From a virus: 54,011 nt of DNA. The first letter of the stretch is position 1. The number at the start of each line of letters is the position of its first letter. A model generated the notes under the pieces. The model saw nothing but the letters and a program-made list of their open reading frames with translations, was not told where the DNA came from and did no database searches. The position numbers were made by a program, and so were the translations under genes. Shown in pieces: positions 1 through 8,859 of the stretch. Where the stretch lies: the IMG/VR virus record IMGVR_UViG_3300033145_000425, positions 1 through 54,011 of that record; one strand, 5' to 3'.

Positions 1-114
1 AATACTACCAAAATTCGTAAATTCATTGTGCCCTCCTTATGTACCAAAGTCTGTTATTATACCACCTGTTACGGTAACCGTGTTGCTATTGTTATCTTCA
101 AAACTTCCCGTCTG
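1..114. repeat. Terminal direct repeat, left copy
   Basis: These 114 bases are identical to the last 114 bases of the window. The contig therefore closes on itself, either as a circular or circularly permuted assembly overlap or as a short direct terminal repeat. Positions 1-26 hold the first codons of the lipoprotein gene that is complete at the right end. The stop codon and ribosome site at 24-39 join the tail-tip gene to that lipoprotein gene. Confidence 0.97.
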
Positions 115-1764
115 TCCAATGTTAGCACCTACCTCAAATCCCCCTGCATTGACATCGCCAACAAAATCTGCATCCCCATTATCCGACCTAATTTCAAAAT
201 TTTTCAATGCGGTTGCCCAACCCTGTAATACACCGACTCCACCATCCTCACGCAGATATACACGGTCTCCCGCAGCTTTTGAGTATACCGCGATGCCGGA
301 CAAAGTACCAGTTTGAATGTTGGTAGCGGTGAGGAGTCCTGTTACTATTTTGCCACCATCGATTATCGTCGTGTCACACTCACTGGTGCTCACCACGTCT
401 TTAGTAGCGAGATTGCCTTGGGAGGCGATGGTAGCTGCCTCATGGGTGCTGGTTACATCCGCATTTGCCTCTGCCGGGCCATTATTTAGGTTGAGTGCAT
501 TAACAGCATCCTCATCTACAGTCACAAGGTTGCCAGCATCAGTAAATTGGTCAATACCGGATGCACTAACTACGGTGAATGTGCCTTTGACCGCGAGCCC
601 GGAACCTGTCCAGTTCATATATGTAGTAGCATCACCAATGTAGAACTTTGGTTTACCGGCGTCCGAGTGGTCAATACCGAGTATAAATCCGCTCTGTGTG
701 TTGTCGTAGTCGGTTTTTCCTGCATTGATATAACAATCTGTCCCGCTCGATGCGAGAGTTATAGTTGTTGAGAACATGGTGCCGGAAGTCAGCTTATTTA
801 CTGTGAGGTCGTTGATTTTGGCGTCTGTGACGGCGAGGTTGGCTATCTGTGCCTCTTCCACTGCCAAAGCGGCTATCTGAGCCGTATCGACAGCGAGAAG
901 CCCGATTTTGGCATTAGTAACGGCAAGGTTACTTATTTTAGCCTCTACAATGGCCGCATCGAGTATATATGCGCTTCCAATGACCTGATTGGCGATGCTA
1001 TTCCACGCTACGTTGTGTGAGCCGGAATTATTCATACAAATGATGAAAGTGGTGTCATCACGGGTGGGCGCAGTATCAGACTTCTGATATGTGTTTACGG
1101 ACGATACAAGTTGCCAATATATGTACTTTTTATTACTATTCCCGGCAAGTATGGTGTATTTGTTGCCATTATAGTACAAACTATGACTATTCCACGCAAT
1201 CGATCCCGCTCCCGGAGTGTTGTCCGTCCATGTATCCCCATCGAGTATGGGTATTTTAGTGTATATCTTGGATGCAGTCACGGCAAAGTCCGCTATACTC
1301 GTGGCTGCCACACCAAGCGATATGCCCGATACGCCTGCTGTTGTAGATGGGTAGAAGTCCGACACCTCGCCAGACGTATTTACAGCCCGTATCCAGTAAT
1401 ACCGTGTCGTTTCGCCGAGCCCTATCGTGTCCAGGTACGTAATGCCCTTCTCTTTGGCTATCTTCACCGCAAGGTCGATGTCATTTGTCGTTGCCCTCCA
1501 CACTTCCATGTAGTCAAAGTCATAATCAGGTGAATTCTCCCATACCAGATTGATAGCATTGAGATACCCGGACGTGGTTAGCGTATCGGGCGTAGTCGGA
1601 GGAGGTTTTGCCCCCTCGATAACTATTGTGTTGTGGGCTGCATCCTCGATAGCCTGCCTGACACCATCTGAACCAACCGCTACCACCCTGACCTCGTATT
1701 TATGCCCCACAATGAGGTCATGTGTGATTACAGCCGTCCTGTCCCGTATAATACCCGTGCTCAT
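37..1764 (-). CDS. Tail tip / fibre protein with FN3-like domain
   Basis: The product is 575 residues and is likely a distal tail or host-contact protein. The N-terminal third looks like a fibronectin-III fold (VRVVAVGSDG and YYWIRAVNTSGE strands). The middle is a repetitive stalk with a recurring NLAVTDAKI / ALAVEEAQI pattern near residues 275-330, typical of trimeric phage fibres and lambda gpJ C-termini. The C-terminus is a beta-rich GDADFVGDVNAGG-type segment. I chose the ATG at 1764 because it overlaps the upstream stop as ATGA and lies 8 nt after AGGAG; an ATG at 1794 is also open. The stop is followed by GGAGGG and the lipoprotein start, so tail-tip and lysis genes are contiguous across the circle junction. 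The fibre role is inferred from architecture. Confidence 0.75.
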   Translation of the reverse strand: MSTGIIRDRTAVITHDLIVGHKYEVRVVAVGSDGVRQAIEDAAHNTIVIEGAKPPPTTPDTLTTSGYLNAINLVWENSPDYDFDYMEVWRATTNDIDLAVKIAKEKGITYLDTIGLGETTRYYWIRAVNTSGEVSDFYPSTTAGVSGISLGVAATSIADFAVTASKIYTKIPILDGDTWTDNTPGAGSIAWNSHSLYYNGNKYTILAGNSNKKYIYWQLVSSVNTYQKSDTAPTRDDTTFIICMNNSGSHNVAWNSIANQVIGSAYILDAAIVEAKISNLAVTNAKIGLLAVDTAQIAALAVEEAQIANLAVTDAKINDLTVNKLTSGTMFSTTITLASSGTDCYINAGKTDYDNTQSGFILGIDHSDAGKPKFYIGDATTYMNWTGSGLAVKGTFTVVSASGIDQFTDAGNLVTVDEDAVNALNLNNGPAEANADVTSTHEAATIASQGNLATKDVVSTSECDTTIIDGGKIVTGLLTATNIQTGTLSGIAVYSKAAGDRVYLREDGGVGVLQGWATALKNFEIRSDNGDADFVGDVNAGGFEVGANIGQTGSFEDNNSNTVTVTGGIITDFGT

Positions 1765-2342
1765 AGCCATTTCTCCTGATATAGTCTGCGCCATTCCGCT
1801 GTAGAATCGGGATTATTGCCCACGTTATGCCCTACTTTACTCACAAATACATGCCATTCTACATCACTGCTTGCCTTGTATAGTACCGCATCGTCAATAT
1901 CGTATGATACTGCTATATCCCATTCACCCATCCATCTAAGCGTGTCATCGATGAGCAGCCATGCCGGATTACCTGCGGATATTGCGCCGATTGGTATTAG
2001 CTCACCGGACAGCCCAATCACATATGTAGGTGTGGGCACAAGCCCCCCGGCAAGTGTAAGCCCACCGGGAAATGGGAGTGGTGTCACGAGAACGTTCAGG
2101 GTCGCTGACGGTGTAAGCGTACCCCCATAGATCCGATACCGTGTAGTAACGCGCGAGAGTGCTCCTGCGGAGGTCAGAGTTCCCCCTATCACCTTGGATA
2201 TGATAGGGGGTAGTCCTGAGTACACCCACGATGCCTGTTCCCTGTCCCCCACACTGAGTACGCCGTCGGCAACAGGATAGGTATTTAGCCCGGGCACACA
2301 CTGCAACACACTCCGGCGTTTGTTTTCTGTGTCAATCGCCAT
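1761..2342 (-). CDS. Tail-tip protein with C-terminal chitin-binding-like module
   Basis: The product is 193 residues. The last ~55 residues (WDIAVSYDIDDAVLYK ... DSTAEWRRLYQEKW) follow the W..Y..GD.V.Y ... W pattern of carbohydrate-binding family 5/12 (ChtBD3-like) modules, which often end phage tail proteins. The N-terminal part contains repeated short GGTLT / GGLTL beta segments with no recognised family. The start codon shares its first base with the upstream stop (TAATG), and the stop overlaps the next start (ATGA), so it is tightly coupled in the tail operon. A glycan-binding role at the tail tip is inferred; the target glycan is unknown. Confidence 0.65.
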   Translation of the reverse strand: MAIDTENKRRSVLQCVPGLNTYPVADGVLSVGDREQASWVYSGLPPIISKVIGGTLTSAGALSRVTTRYRIYGGTLTPSATLNVLVTPLPFPGGLTLAGGLVPTPTYVIGLSGELIPIGAISAGNPAWLLIDDTLRWMGEWDIAVSYDIDDAVLYKASSDVEWHVFVSKVGHNVGNNPDSTAEWRRLYQEKWL

Positions 2343-2860
2343 TAAGGTCCACTCACCATTTTAGCGCGTGTAAAGTCAACAGAGTCATCAGCAAGGGTTG
2401 CTTTGGCTATAACTGCCCCCGCATTATTGTTTATTTCCAGTAAAGTAGCGCTCGTAGTGGTCAAATTACGGAGTGTCATGTAGAGAAGCATGAGAGCATT
2501 GCGTAATGTGGGGGTCGCTGATGGTTGCCCCTGTGCTAACTCGGCAAGCGTAATATCCTCTGTGGGCGTAAATGTATGAATGACGTGGAGAGGGATATTA
2601 GCACCAGTCGTACTGGAGGTCATCTTTATGACCTTAAGGTCAAAATTCATCTCTGCCTGAGTAATATCAAGACTATACACCCCGGTTGCTTGAATCTCAG
2701 TCAACTCATTATCCATGTCGGAGAAATTACCCTTATCGTCAGAATCCTCCGAGTCTAACCCTGCGGCCCCACTGACATAGGCATCTGACCATTCACCATC
2801 ATATACAGGTGTTACAAGGACAAAGGCAACGTTCTTGGGCGCTCGAATATGAATTATCAT
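2342..2860 (-). CDS. Baseplate/tail-fibre-associated protein, function unknown
   Basis: The product is 172 residues. The first ~95 residues read as a beta-sandwich (short alternating strands with YDGEWSD, TGVYSLDIT, NFDLKVIKM). This resembles the N-terminal domain of upper baseplate proteins, but I cannot assign the family firmly. The rest is helical and polar. It has a clear ribosome site (GGAGATAAATT before ATG) and sits among tail-tip genes, so a structural role is likely. Confidence 0.55.
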   Translation of the reverse strand: MIIHIRAPKNVAFVLVTPVYDGEWSDAYVSGAAGLDSEDSDDKGNFSDMDNELTEIQATGVYSLDITQAEMNFDLKVIKMTSSTTGANIPLHVIHTFTPTEDITLAELAQGQPSATPTLRNALMLLYMTLRNLTTTSATLLEINNNAGAVIAKATLADDSVDFTRAKMVSGP

Positions 2861-2870
2861 AATTTATCTC

Positions 2871-3725
2871 CTATTCTGTCCAGACTTCAGCAAACAACAC
2901 ATCCATATCAGTTTGTACTCCGTTTTTATTTCTTGTTGCAAAACCGAGAGGCATGGCAAGGTCCGGGAGTCGTGCTGTGTGCGTTGCCAGTAGAACATCA
3001 TCAACAATACACTTAACCGAAGTGCCTGCTGTTAATATCAACTCAACTGTATGATAAGAACCCTCTGCCATCTCAGCCGAAATAGCTGTTGTCTCAATAA
3101 TACCATCTGACGTGTTGAAATTAATTACATCATTATTACAATGTACACAAGCTTCAGGGTTGACAGTACCATAGAAATTTGCCGATAGAGGCGATTGGCA
3201 AAAACCAAATCCATATTCTCCTTCTGTGTCATCACACTGTATCCGTGTTCTAAAATGCAATTCATCTTTTAATAAATTGACAAAATCCCACACGAACATA
3301 CCCACTGTATTGATATAAGCATCATTATCACCAACTGACCCGGCGGTAATCTCACACCTTACATCAGTTGCACCAAAATGAACCCGCACAACAGCATCAT
3401 TATCTTCCACAACGTTCCATTTTGCCGTATCCGGGACGGCTAAAGACCCAACTGTGGCAAAATACTCATTCAGAGTTGGTTGCCCAAAACTACCCATAAA
3501 TGCTTTTTCTTTCCCAGTTAGTGTGCCGACTGCGGCGAGTGCATCAATAATATCCTTATGAGTCCCACTTGCCCCCATGAGGTTGGACTCGGTAGTAGAC
3601 AGGGATTGGTCTACATTCGTGTTCACCGTATCCACAACACTCTTCACGCCTGCAACATCTACTGCTACGCTGGCACCCGCCGGTGTTCCAACTCTCGCAA
3701 GAATTCCACCTGCTTTATCCGCCAT
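2871..3725 (-). CDS. Tail protein with C-terminal lectin-like (LamG/ConA) fold
   Basis: The product is 284 residues. The first ~90 residues are low-complexity and helical (VKSVVDTVNTNVDQSLSTTE). From about residue 95 there is a jelly-roll pattern: KWNVVEDNDAVVRVHF, FRTRIQCDDTEGEYGFGF, SYHTVELILTAGTSVKCIVDD. This matches concanavalin-A-like domains placed on tail proteins for surface binding. Four cysteines lie between residues 155 and 200. The ribosome site GGAGGATGAC precedes the start. A binding rather than enzymatic role is inferred. Confidence 0.55.
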   Translation of the reverse strand: MADKAGGILARVGTPAGASVAVDVAGVKSVVDTVNTNVDQSLSTTESNLMGASGTHKDIIDALAAVGTLTGKEKAFMGSFGQPTLNEYFATVGSLAVPDTAKWNVVEDNDAVVRVHFGATDVRCEITAGSVGDNDAYINTVGMFVWDFVNLLKDELHFRTRIQCDDTEGEYGFGFCQSPLSANFYGTVNPEACVHCNNDVINFNTSDGIIETTAISAEMAEGSYHTVELILTAGTSVKCIVDDVLLATHTARLPDLAMPLGFATRNKNGVQTDMDVLFAEVWTE

Positions 3726-3726
3726 G

Positions 3727-4236
3727 TCATCCTCCCGCCGTACAGGTTAGCTGATACGTAAATTCTATCTTATCACCCGACGCCACGGTAATCGCCGAGA
3801 ACACACTCCTATCCATGAGCGTACCAGCAGCAGCGGCATTGAACAATCCGTGCTCGGTAATCGCAAATGAACCGGCATAAGTGTTCGTAGCTACCGACTT
3901 GTAAATGTTAGCCGTCGCCCCCTCAATCTGCGTCCCCACATCACGTGCTTCCCCACATGGTGTCTGGAGCACTGTATCCGCTGCCGCCTCCACGTTCGTC
4001 CCGGTACCGGAGTCATGGTACTTAAAGTCAGAAAAGCTCGCTACGGAACTCTGAAGCGTATCTACAAGCGCGGCTACAAACGCATCCGTGACTACCCGCT
4101 TACAAACTACGCCGTAGTCTATTACAGTCCCATCTCCACGTATAAGACGGGCGGATAGATTGGATTGCCAGCGAACCCACCCTTTACCCATGACTTTGTT
4201 AATGATATCACCAATATATACTAACACCTGTCCCAT
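3727..4236 (-). CDS. Tail-associated structural protein, function unknown
   Basis: The product is 169 residues and rich in Gly, Ala and Thr. The segments FSDFKYHDSGTGTNVEAAAD and YAGSFAITEHGLFNAAA recur in proteins encoded near phage baseplate genes and suggest a beta-rich structural subunit. The start codon shares a base with the stop of the 40-codon gene upstream (TAATG). No catalytic motif is visible. Confidence 0.55.
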   Translation of the reverse strand: MGQVLVYIGDIINKVMGKGWVRWQSNLSARLIRGDGTVIDYGVVCKRVVTDAFVAALVDTLQSSVASFSDFKYHDSGTGTNVEAAADTVLQTPCGEARDVGTQIEGATANIYKSVATNTYAGSFAITEHGLFNAAAAGTLMDRSVFSAITVASGDKIEFTYQLTCTAGG

Positions 4237-4358
4237 TATTCTTTCCCTCCTCGTATGATGTCCAATTTCTTGAACTGTTTCTTTCCCCTTTTCTTAATCC
4301 GTATGGAAAGTGTTTCGTGTTGTGCCGGTGCTTTTCTGTAAATTGTTGTCTTTGCCAT
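4236..4358 (-). CDS. Small basic protein (40 aa) between tail genes
   Basis: This ORF fills the gap between two tail genes: MAKTTIYRKAPAQHETLSIR followed by a run rich in Lys and Arg, ending RGGKE. It is strongly basic, so RNA, DNA or charge interaction is possible, but the function is unknown. Its stop overlaps the next start as TAATG, which argues for real coupled translation. The upstream ribosome site is weak. Confidence 0.55.
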   Translation of the reverse strand: MAKTTIYRKAPAQHETLSIRIKKRGKKQFKKLDIIRGGKE

Positions 4359-4361
4359 AGC

Positions 4362-4607
4362 TTAATGTAGTCCATTTAGTCTGGATTCTAATCTCGTTAT
4401 CCGGTCTTGTACTGCTTTAAGATCGGACTTGTGTGTCTTTTGGTCGGATTTATACTCATTACTCCAGAGTTTATCGTCCTTAATCCCTTTAACAGTAGAA
4501 TAGAGGAAAGCGATGTATACTGTGTTGACAACAGACAAAATTAATAAGGCAAGCAGTAAACCGGCTGTACCTTTCTCCATTAGTGCGGCCAAGCTCATAA
4601 ATCCCAT
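4362..4607 (-). CDS. Small membrane protein with C-terminal coiled coil
   Basis: The product is 81 residues with one hydrophobic helix (GLLLALLILSVVNTVYIAFL, about residues 16-35). A charged helical tail follows, ending in a heptad-like DLKAVQDRITRLESRL. An N-terminal anchor plus coiled coil is the layout of inner-membrane spanins, but it is short and lies inside the tail-tip genes, so a holin-like or infection-stage membrane role is equally possible. I chose the ATG that stands 6 nt after AGGAG rather than the one 6 bases upstream. Confidence 0.6.
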   Translation of the reverse strand: MGFMSLAALMEKGTAGLLLALLILSVVNTVYIAFLYSTVKGIKDDKLWSNEYKSDQKTHKSDLKAVQDRITRLESRLNGLH

Positions 4608-4616
4608 ATCCATCTC

Positions 4617-7600
4617 CTATACGCTAACTGGTGTTGATTTATTGTCATCCTCAAGACTAATATATGTTTTTCCATCGAGTTCTACCTTATCGCCTTGCTC
4701 ATATCCTGCCCCATCAGCCAACTTCCCCTCCGCTGCCCATGTTCCCTGCCAATCAATATCTATCGCATCCACATCCCTGAACCATATCTCCCATGTGCCC
4801 CGGGTATTGCCCAACTCTACATCCCATGTCGCAAGGATACTGGACTCAAAAGTGCCGGTCTTGCGGTTTTCGGAGAATGTTTCCTGTAACTGGACATTGG
4901 ATGCTTTATTAATTAATTCCTTTACCGTCTCTGTTGTATCGCTGGGTGGCCTGATGGCGGGTTTGGATAAACCACCGTCCCATCCAGCTTCCGACTCAGG
5001 GTCACTTGGTACATAACTATCATACAGATCCGCATCATACTGTACCAGTGTCAATGTCCTCATAAGCTCTGAAGTACGGCTGATGTCTGTGATACGGTAC
5101 TTGTTGACTATTGTATCACTGTCATCACCAAATGAATATACATCATATTGCTGCGGAGGTACAGTCCACACAGTGCTATAATTTAGGCTATCCCGTGTTT
5201 CTCCCGTATTAAGGCTCGTGGTTTTGGTTATGCGTGTGCCACTTCTCCAGACTATGAGCTCATCATCGCCTGCCAGCGTAACTTCTCGGTCAAGCGTCAC
5301 CCGCGCCTGTTGCATCCAATCCGTAACCGCTGCCGCTTCCTCTACCTGTACCGCATCAAAATAAGCCGAACCCTCTCCGCCCAGCCATATCGTGAGAGTG
5401 GTTTGTCCGGGTTCCGTAGTCACAGTAAATTCGAGTCTTTCCCACGCATTCAGCCCCGCAGGATGTTTACTCGGATATGCGCTGCCTATCTTCGTCATAA
5501 TACGTAACGATGTGTCTGTGTGTGGGTAGGTGTAACATGACAGGGTGTATTGGGTAGAGGCCTTTAATCCTGTAATTGTCTGGCTAATACCACCGTTTTC
5601 AACGGCCCCAGTGTGGTAATAAGCCTTGTCGCCACTATATTTCCTCGCCGTGGAGATTATACGGGTTGCGGTTCCCCAATTAACCCAACTACTGAAGTCT
5701 GTTTCAAAGCTGGGATTGGATATGGGGTTTTCCTCATACTTCACAATACGCCCGCCACGCCCGGCATTCAACACATCATGCTGCACTTCCACCACATCTC
5801 CCGCCTGCGCCGCCAACGCATCTATATCCACGCCAAAAGATATTGCATTGTTAAGAAGTTCATTCCCCATGAGTATGAAACGCGCAGTAGCCCATGCCTG
5901 GTCAAATGTAGTAGTGCCATAAAGCGTTATAGTTACGGGTATACTGGGCATCTCGCTGCTGTCCCAGTCCTCCGTCCTCGCCGCCAGAGTCGTTTTCTCA
6001 TAGTTACGTTCCCGGTCATAGTAATTCGCCTCTATCATGTTTATCTTCTGATTGGATTCCATGAACTTCTGTACAAACGTACCGGTATGGATATTACCCA
6101 TAGTGAATAGCTGAGTGGCATCCGCTGCTTTGTCCGTAAACGCGTATATCTTAGACCCGACCGGATACACCATGCCCCGTCCCTCCTGACATACCCGCAA
6201 TATCGCATCCCAAGCGGTCATAAACGTATCAAACACTATATTGAGCTCATAGTCCAATGTCTCTATGTTGTCTGCCCATTCCCTGAATGATTCATAGTCA
6301 AGACGGTCTTTGTCCACACCACACCCGTATATTGCCTCTGCATCCTCATTGCCTGCTGTCGGGTACGCCGGGTGGTCAGGATGCCCCTGTGCAAGTATAT
6401 CATACACTGCCCATGCGTGATTGTCAGCAGGCCCCTCTACCCACAATCCGGTAGCCGTGAGCGTTATTTGCGTGGTCATAGCGCCATTTTCATTGATTGT
6501 GATGGTGCTATAGTCACTATCAAGATATAAGCGTTCAAAACCCATTACCTCGAACGCCACTTTACGGCTAATTTTGTACACACCATTATTTGCCCCACCA
6601 CTCACTACCGCACCGCTAATTGTAATAAACTGCCCTACCTGAAAATCATTCCAGTCGCCGTAGTATCCTTTGATGCGGATATAATTACCTGAAGCATAAA
6701 GTGTTATTTTGCTTGTAGTAAGTGTCTTTGCGTGTCGTGTATTATACACCCACACCTGACTCCTCTCCACATCCACCTGTACATCCAAATCTCCGCTGAT
6801 TTGCCCTGATGCCAGCGCTTTAATGCCGAGTAGGGGTTCACCGGGGTAGGTAAATCCGGGAGCCGACCTATCTGCATTTTCCTCTCCATAAACAACAGTT
6901 GCCACATTCGTCAGTTTTATAATAGATGGTGAACTTGCCGCTACACGTATCTCATATGTTTTGCCATATCCAAGTACCTCGTTTGCCTTTTTAGCGTTTA
7001 CAGATATGTGGAAATTCTGCGGTTTTGAGCGTGTTATTGCGCCTGCAGAAGGATCAGTATTCGTAATCTTATAATCTGTACCAGTGGCAAAGCCAAACTC
7101 AAAGTCAATCCAGCTTTCCGTATCACTATCTGTGTATTCTCTGTATTGGGCGAATACTCTACAAGAAGCATTCACCGTCTCTCCGGTTGTAGTCACCCCA
7201 TATAGCCCAAATGGGAATTCAAATATAAGTTGAATATCGTGTGCATTCGTTAATTTGAGACCCGGTTCATACCAATCGTCCGCAACCGGCATATTAGTGC
7301 CATATGGGTATTTTTTATCGTACCAACCCTGCGTGTCAACCCTAAAAGTGAAAATGTCATAGGCGGTGCCTGGAAGAGTAACATTGCCATACGCTTTTTG
7401 ATATTCTTTTTCGGACACCGCTTTGTCAAAAATAAGGTGAACAGTATGGGGGAGCATAGCTGGCGTAAGTACATACTCGTCTGCCTTTATCGTATAGGAT
7501 TCCCCTCGAAGAAGGAGCTGGTGCTCGTCCCAGCTTACCACCATAGCATCCGTATCTATTCGAAAATTAGCCGCTTCTTTAACAATTTCCGGGTAATCCA

Positions 7601-8474
7601 GATAAAGCATCTCGCCTAACACATAATGGGTATAAGTAACATCAAAATCCAATACCACCGTCTGTTCCGACAACCCTGGTCGCGTTTCCCATTCCACATC
7701 CTTATCAAAGTCCTCGATTGCCCGCCCGTCAATAGTTATATCATCATGGAAGGAAGCCATGCCCTTCCCAAATGGCATATCGGCAAGATAAGCTGCTACG
7801 GCTGGTATATTGTTTGGGTCTGGACCATTGTACACCAGCGGATAGACAAGTGTTGCTCCCAACATTGATGGATGTGTAAATTCCTCACCGCCGCCGACGA
7901 GACCTTCTATAGCATCAGATAGGGTAGCCACCCCGGTCCTCTCATCAACTTTATGTGCAGCTATCCCATACAGCGCATACAACATCTGCCTATCTCCGTC
8001 TATAGTAACATACCTGTTCTTCAGCGCCGGTCGTACCCGCGCCTTACCATAGATTATGGGCATAGGCAAACCATGAGCTGCTGTAGGGCTATTTCGATGT
8101 TGCCATGCGTATGATTCCGACATGGACTGGTTTATCTCTTTATCCTTGAGAAATAGTGAAATTGCAACACTTCCCAAGTATGCGGCGGCAGGTCCCCAAC
8201 CTGGTATGAAGCTCACCGCTGTCATTGCCGAATACCCAAGTAGCCGTTGCGATTGCCTATCCACGCCCGCAACCATAGGCATCACCACATACTCATCGGT
8301 ATCCGCTGGGAATATCTTATCCAGCGGCAGTGGAATGATTTCGCGGTTATAAGCAACCACACACTCACCGTCAAACCCCATATACTCTGATAAAGGCTTA
8401 CCTTTCTCCCAGACATACTCCTCTGTGGTAGCCCCACCAGTCAATGGATTTAGTATGTTAGTTATCTTGAACAT
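4617..8474 (-). CDS. Central tail tip / hub protein (lambda gpJ-like)
   Basis: The product is 1285 residues, the largest in the genome, and follows the NlpC/P60 gene as gpJ follows K/I in lambda-like phages. The N-terminus carries a hydrophobic stretch (WGPAAAYLGSVAISLFL, near residue 95) typical of gpJ-type hubs. The middle is beta-rich. Residues ~915-1055 (NPSFETDFSSWVNWG to YFDAVQVEE) form a carbohydrate-binding module of the CBM4/9 type inserted in the hub. The C-terminal ~35 residues (YEQGDKVELDGKTYISLED) look like a second small carbohydrate-binding motif. It likely forms the tail tip that contacts the cell. Its first 17 bases overlap the NlpC/P60 gene. Confidence 0.8.
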   Translation of the reverse strand: MFKITNILNPLTGGATTEEYVWEKGKPLSEYMGFDGECVVAYNREIIPLPLDKIFPADTDEYVVMPMVAGVDRQSQRLLGYSAMTAVSFIPGWGPAAAYLGSVAISLFLKDKEINQSMSESYAWQHRNSPTAAHGLPMPIIYGKARVRPALKNRYVTIDGDRQMLYALYGIAAHKVDERTGVATLSDAIEGLVGGGEEFTHPSMLGATLVYPLVYNGPDPNNIPAVAAYLADMPFGKGMASFHDDITIDGRAIEDFDKDVEWETRPGLSEQTVVLDFDVTYTHYVLGEMLYLDYPEIVKEAANFRIDTDAMVVSWDEHQLLLRGESYTIKADEYVLTPAMLPHTVHLIFDKAVSEKEYQKAYGNVTLPGTAYDIFTFRVDTQGWYDKKYPYGTNMPVADDWYEPGLKLTNAHDIQLIFEFPFGLYGVTTTGETVNASCRVFAQYREYTDSDTESWIDFEFGFATGTDYKITNTDPSAGAITRSKPQNFHISVNAKKANEVLGYGKTYEIRVAASSPSIIKLTNVATVVYGEENADRSAPGFTYPGEPLLGIKALASGQISGDLDVQVDVERSQVWVYNTRHAKTLTTSKITLYASGNYIRIKGYYGDWNDFQVGQFITISGAVVSGGANNGVYKISRKVAFEVMGFERLYLDSDYSTITINENGAMTTQITLTATGLWVEGPADNHAWAVYDILAQGHPDHPAYPTAGNEDAEAIYGCGVDKDRLDYESFREWADNIETLDYELNIVFDTFMTAWDAILRVCQEGRGMVYPVGSKIYAFTDKAADATQLFTMGNIHTGTFVQKFMESNQKINMIEANYYDRERNYEKTTLAARTEDWDSSEMPSIPVTITLYGTTTFDQAWATARFILMGNELLNNAISFGVDIDALAAQAGDVVEVQHDVLNAGRGGRIVKYEENPISNPSFETDFSSWVNWGTATRIISTARKYSGDKAYYHTGAVENGGISQTITGLKASTQYTLSCYTYPHTDTSLRIMTKIGSAYPSKHPAGLNAWERLEFTVTTEPGQTTLTIWLGGEGSAYFDAVQVEEAAAVTDWMQQARVTLDREVTLAGDDELIVWRSGTRITKTTSLNTGETRDSLNYSTVWTVPPQQYDVYSFGDDSDTIVNKYRITDISRTSELMRTLTLVQYDADLYDSYVPSDPESEAGWDGGLSKPAIRPPSDTTETVKELINKASNVQLQETFSENRKTGTFESSILATWDVELGNTRGTWEIWFRDVDAIDIDWQGTWAAEGKLADGAGYEQGDKVELDGKTYISLEDDNKSTPVSV

Positions 8475-8859
8475 ATCTATAATATCCCGCTATACGGCTT
8501 TTCAGTGCATCTACTCTCGACAATATAACTCCCGTACCTTTTGTTGTGTGAATTATCCTATTTCCCCCAATATACACGCCCGCATGGGTAATAAGTGTTG
8601 GGTGCATCCGCATCAGCACTACCAGTGGCGCATCTTTGTCCGCCGGTCTGTACACCTCTTCCCATTTTCGTGACTCTACAGCTTCCCCTGCAAGAGCATT
8701 AATAGCTTGGCAAGCGAACGCATCTACTGTAAAATCGGGTACAGGCGCCTTATACCGCTTAAACACTTCCATTACCAATCCCCAACAGTCGAGCCCGGTA
8801 TCCACGTTCCGGCCACCATCCACAAACTGCTTGCCAATGAGATTGTCCAATTTAGCCAT
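8458..8859 (-). CDS. NlpC/P60-type tail peptidase (lambda gpK-like)
   Basis: The product is 133 residues. Cysteine 25 in DTGLDCWGLV, histidine 92 in THAGVYIGG and histidine 104 form the catalytic triad pattern of NlpC/P60 cysteine peptidases, which cut peptidoglycan stem peptides. Placement between the L-like and J-like genes is the classic site for a tail-tip peptidase acting during DNA entry. I preferred the ATG at 8859 (ribosome site GGTGGAG) over a GTG three codons earlier. Confidence 0.88.
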   Translation of the reverse strand: MAKLDNLIGKQFVDGGRNVDTGLDCWGLVMEVFKRYKAPVPDFTVDAFACQAINALAGEAVESRKWEEVYRPADKDAPLVVLMRMHPTLITHAGVYIGGNRIIHTTKGTGVILSRVDALKSRIAGYYRYVQDN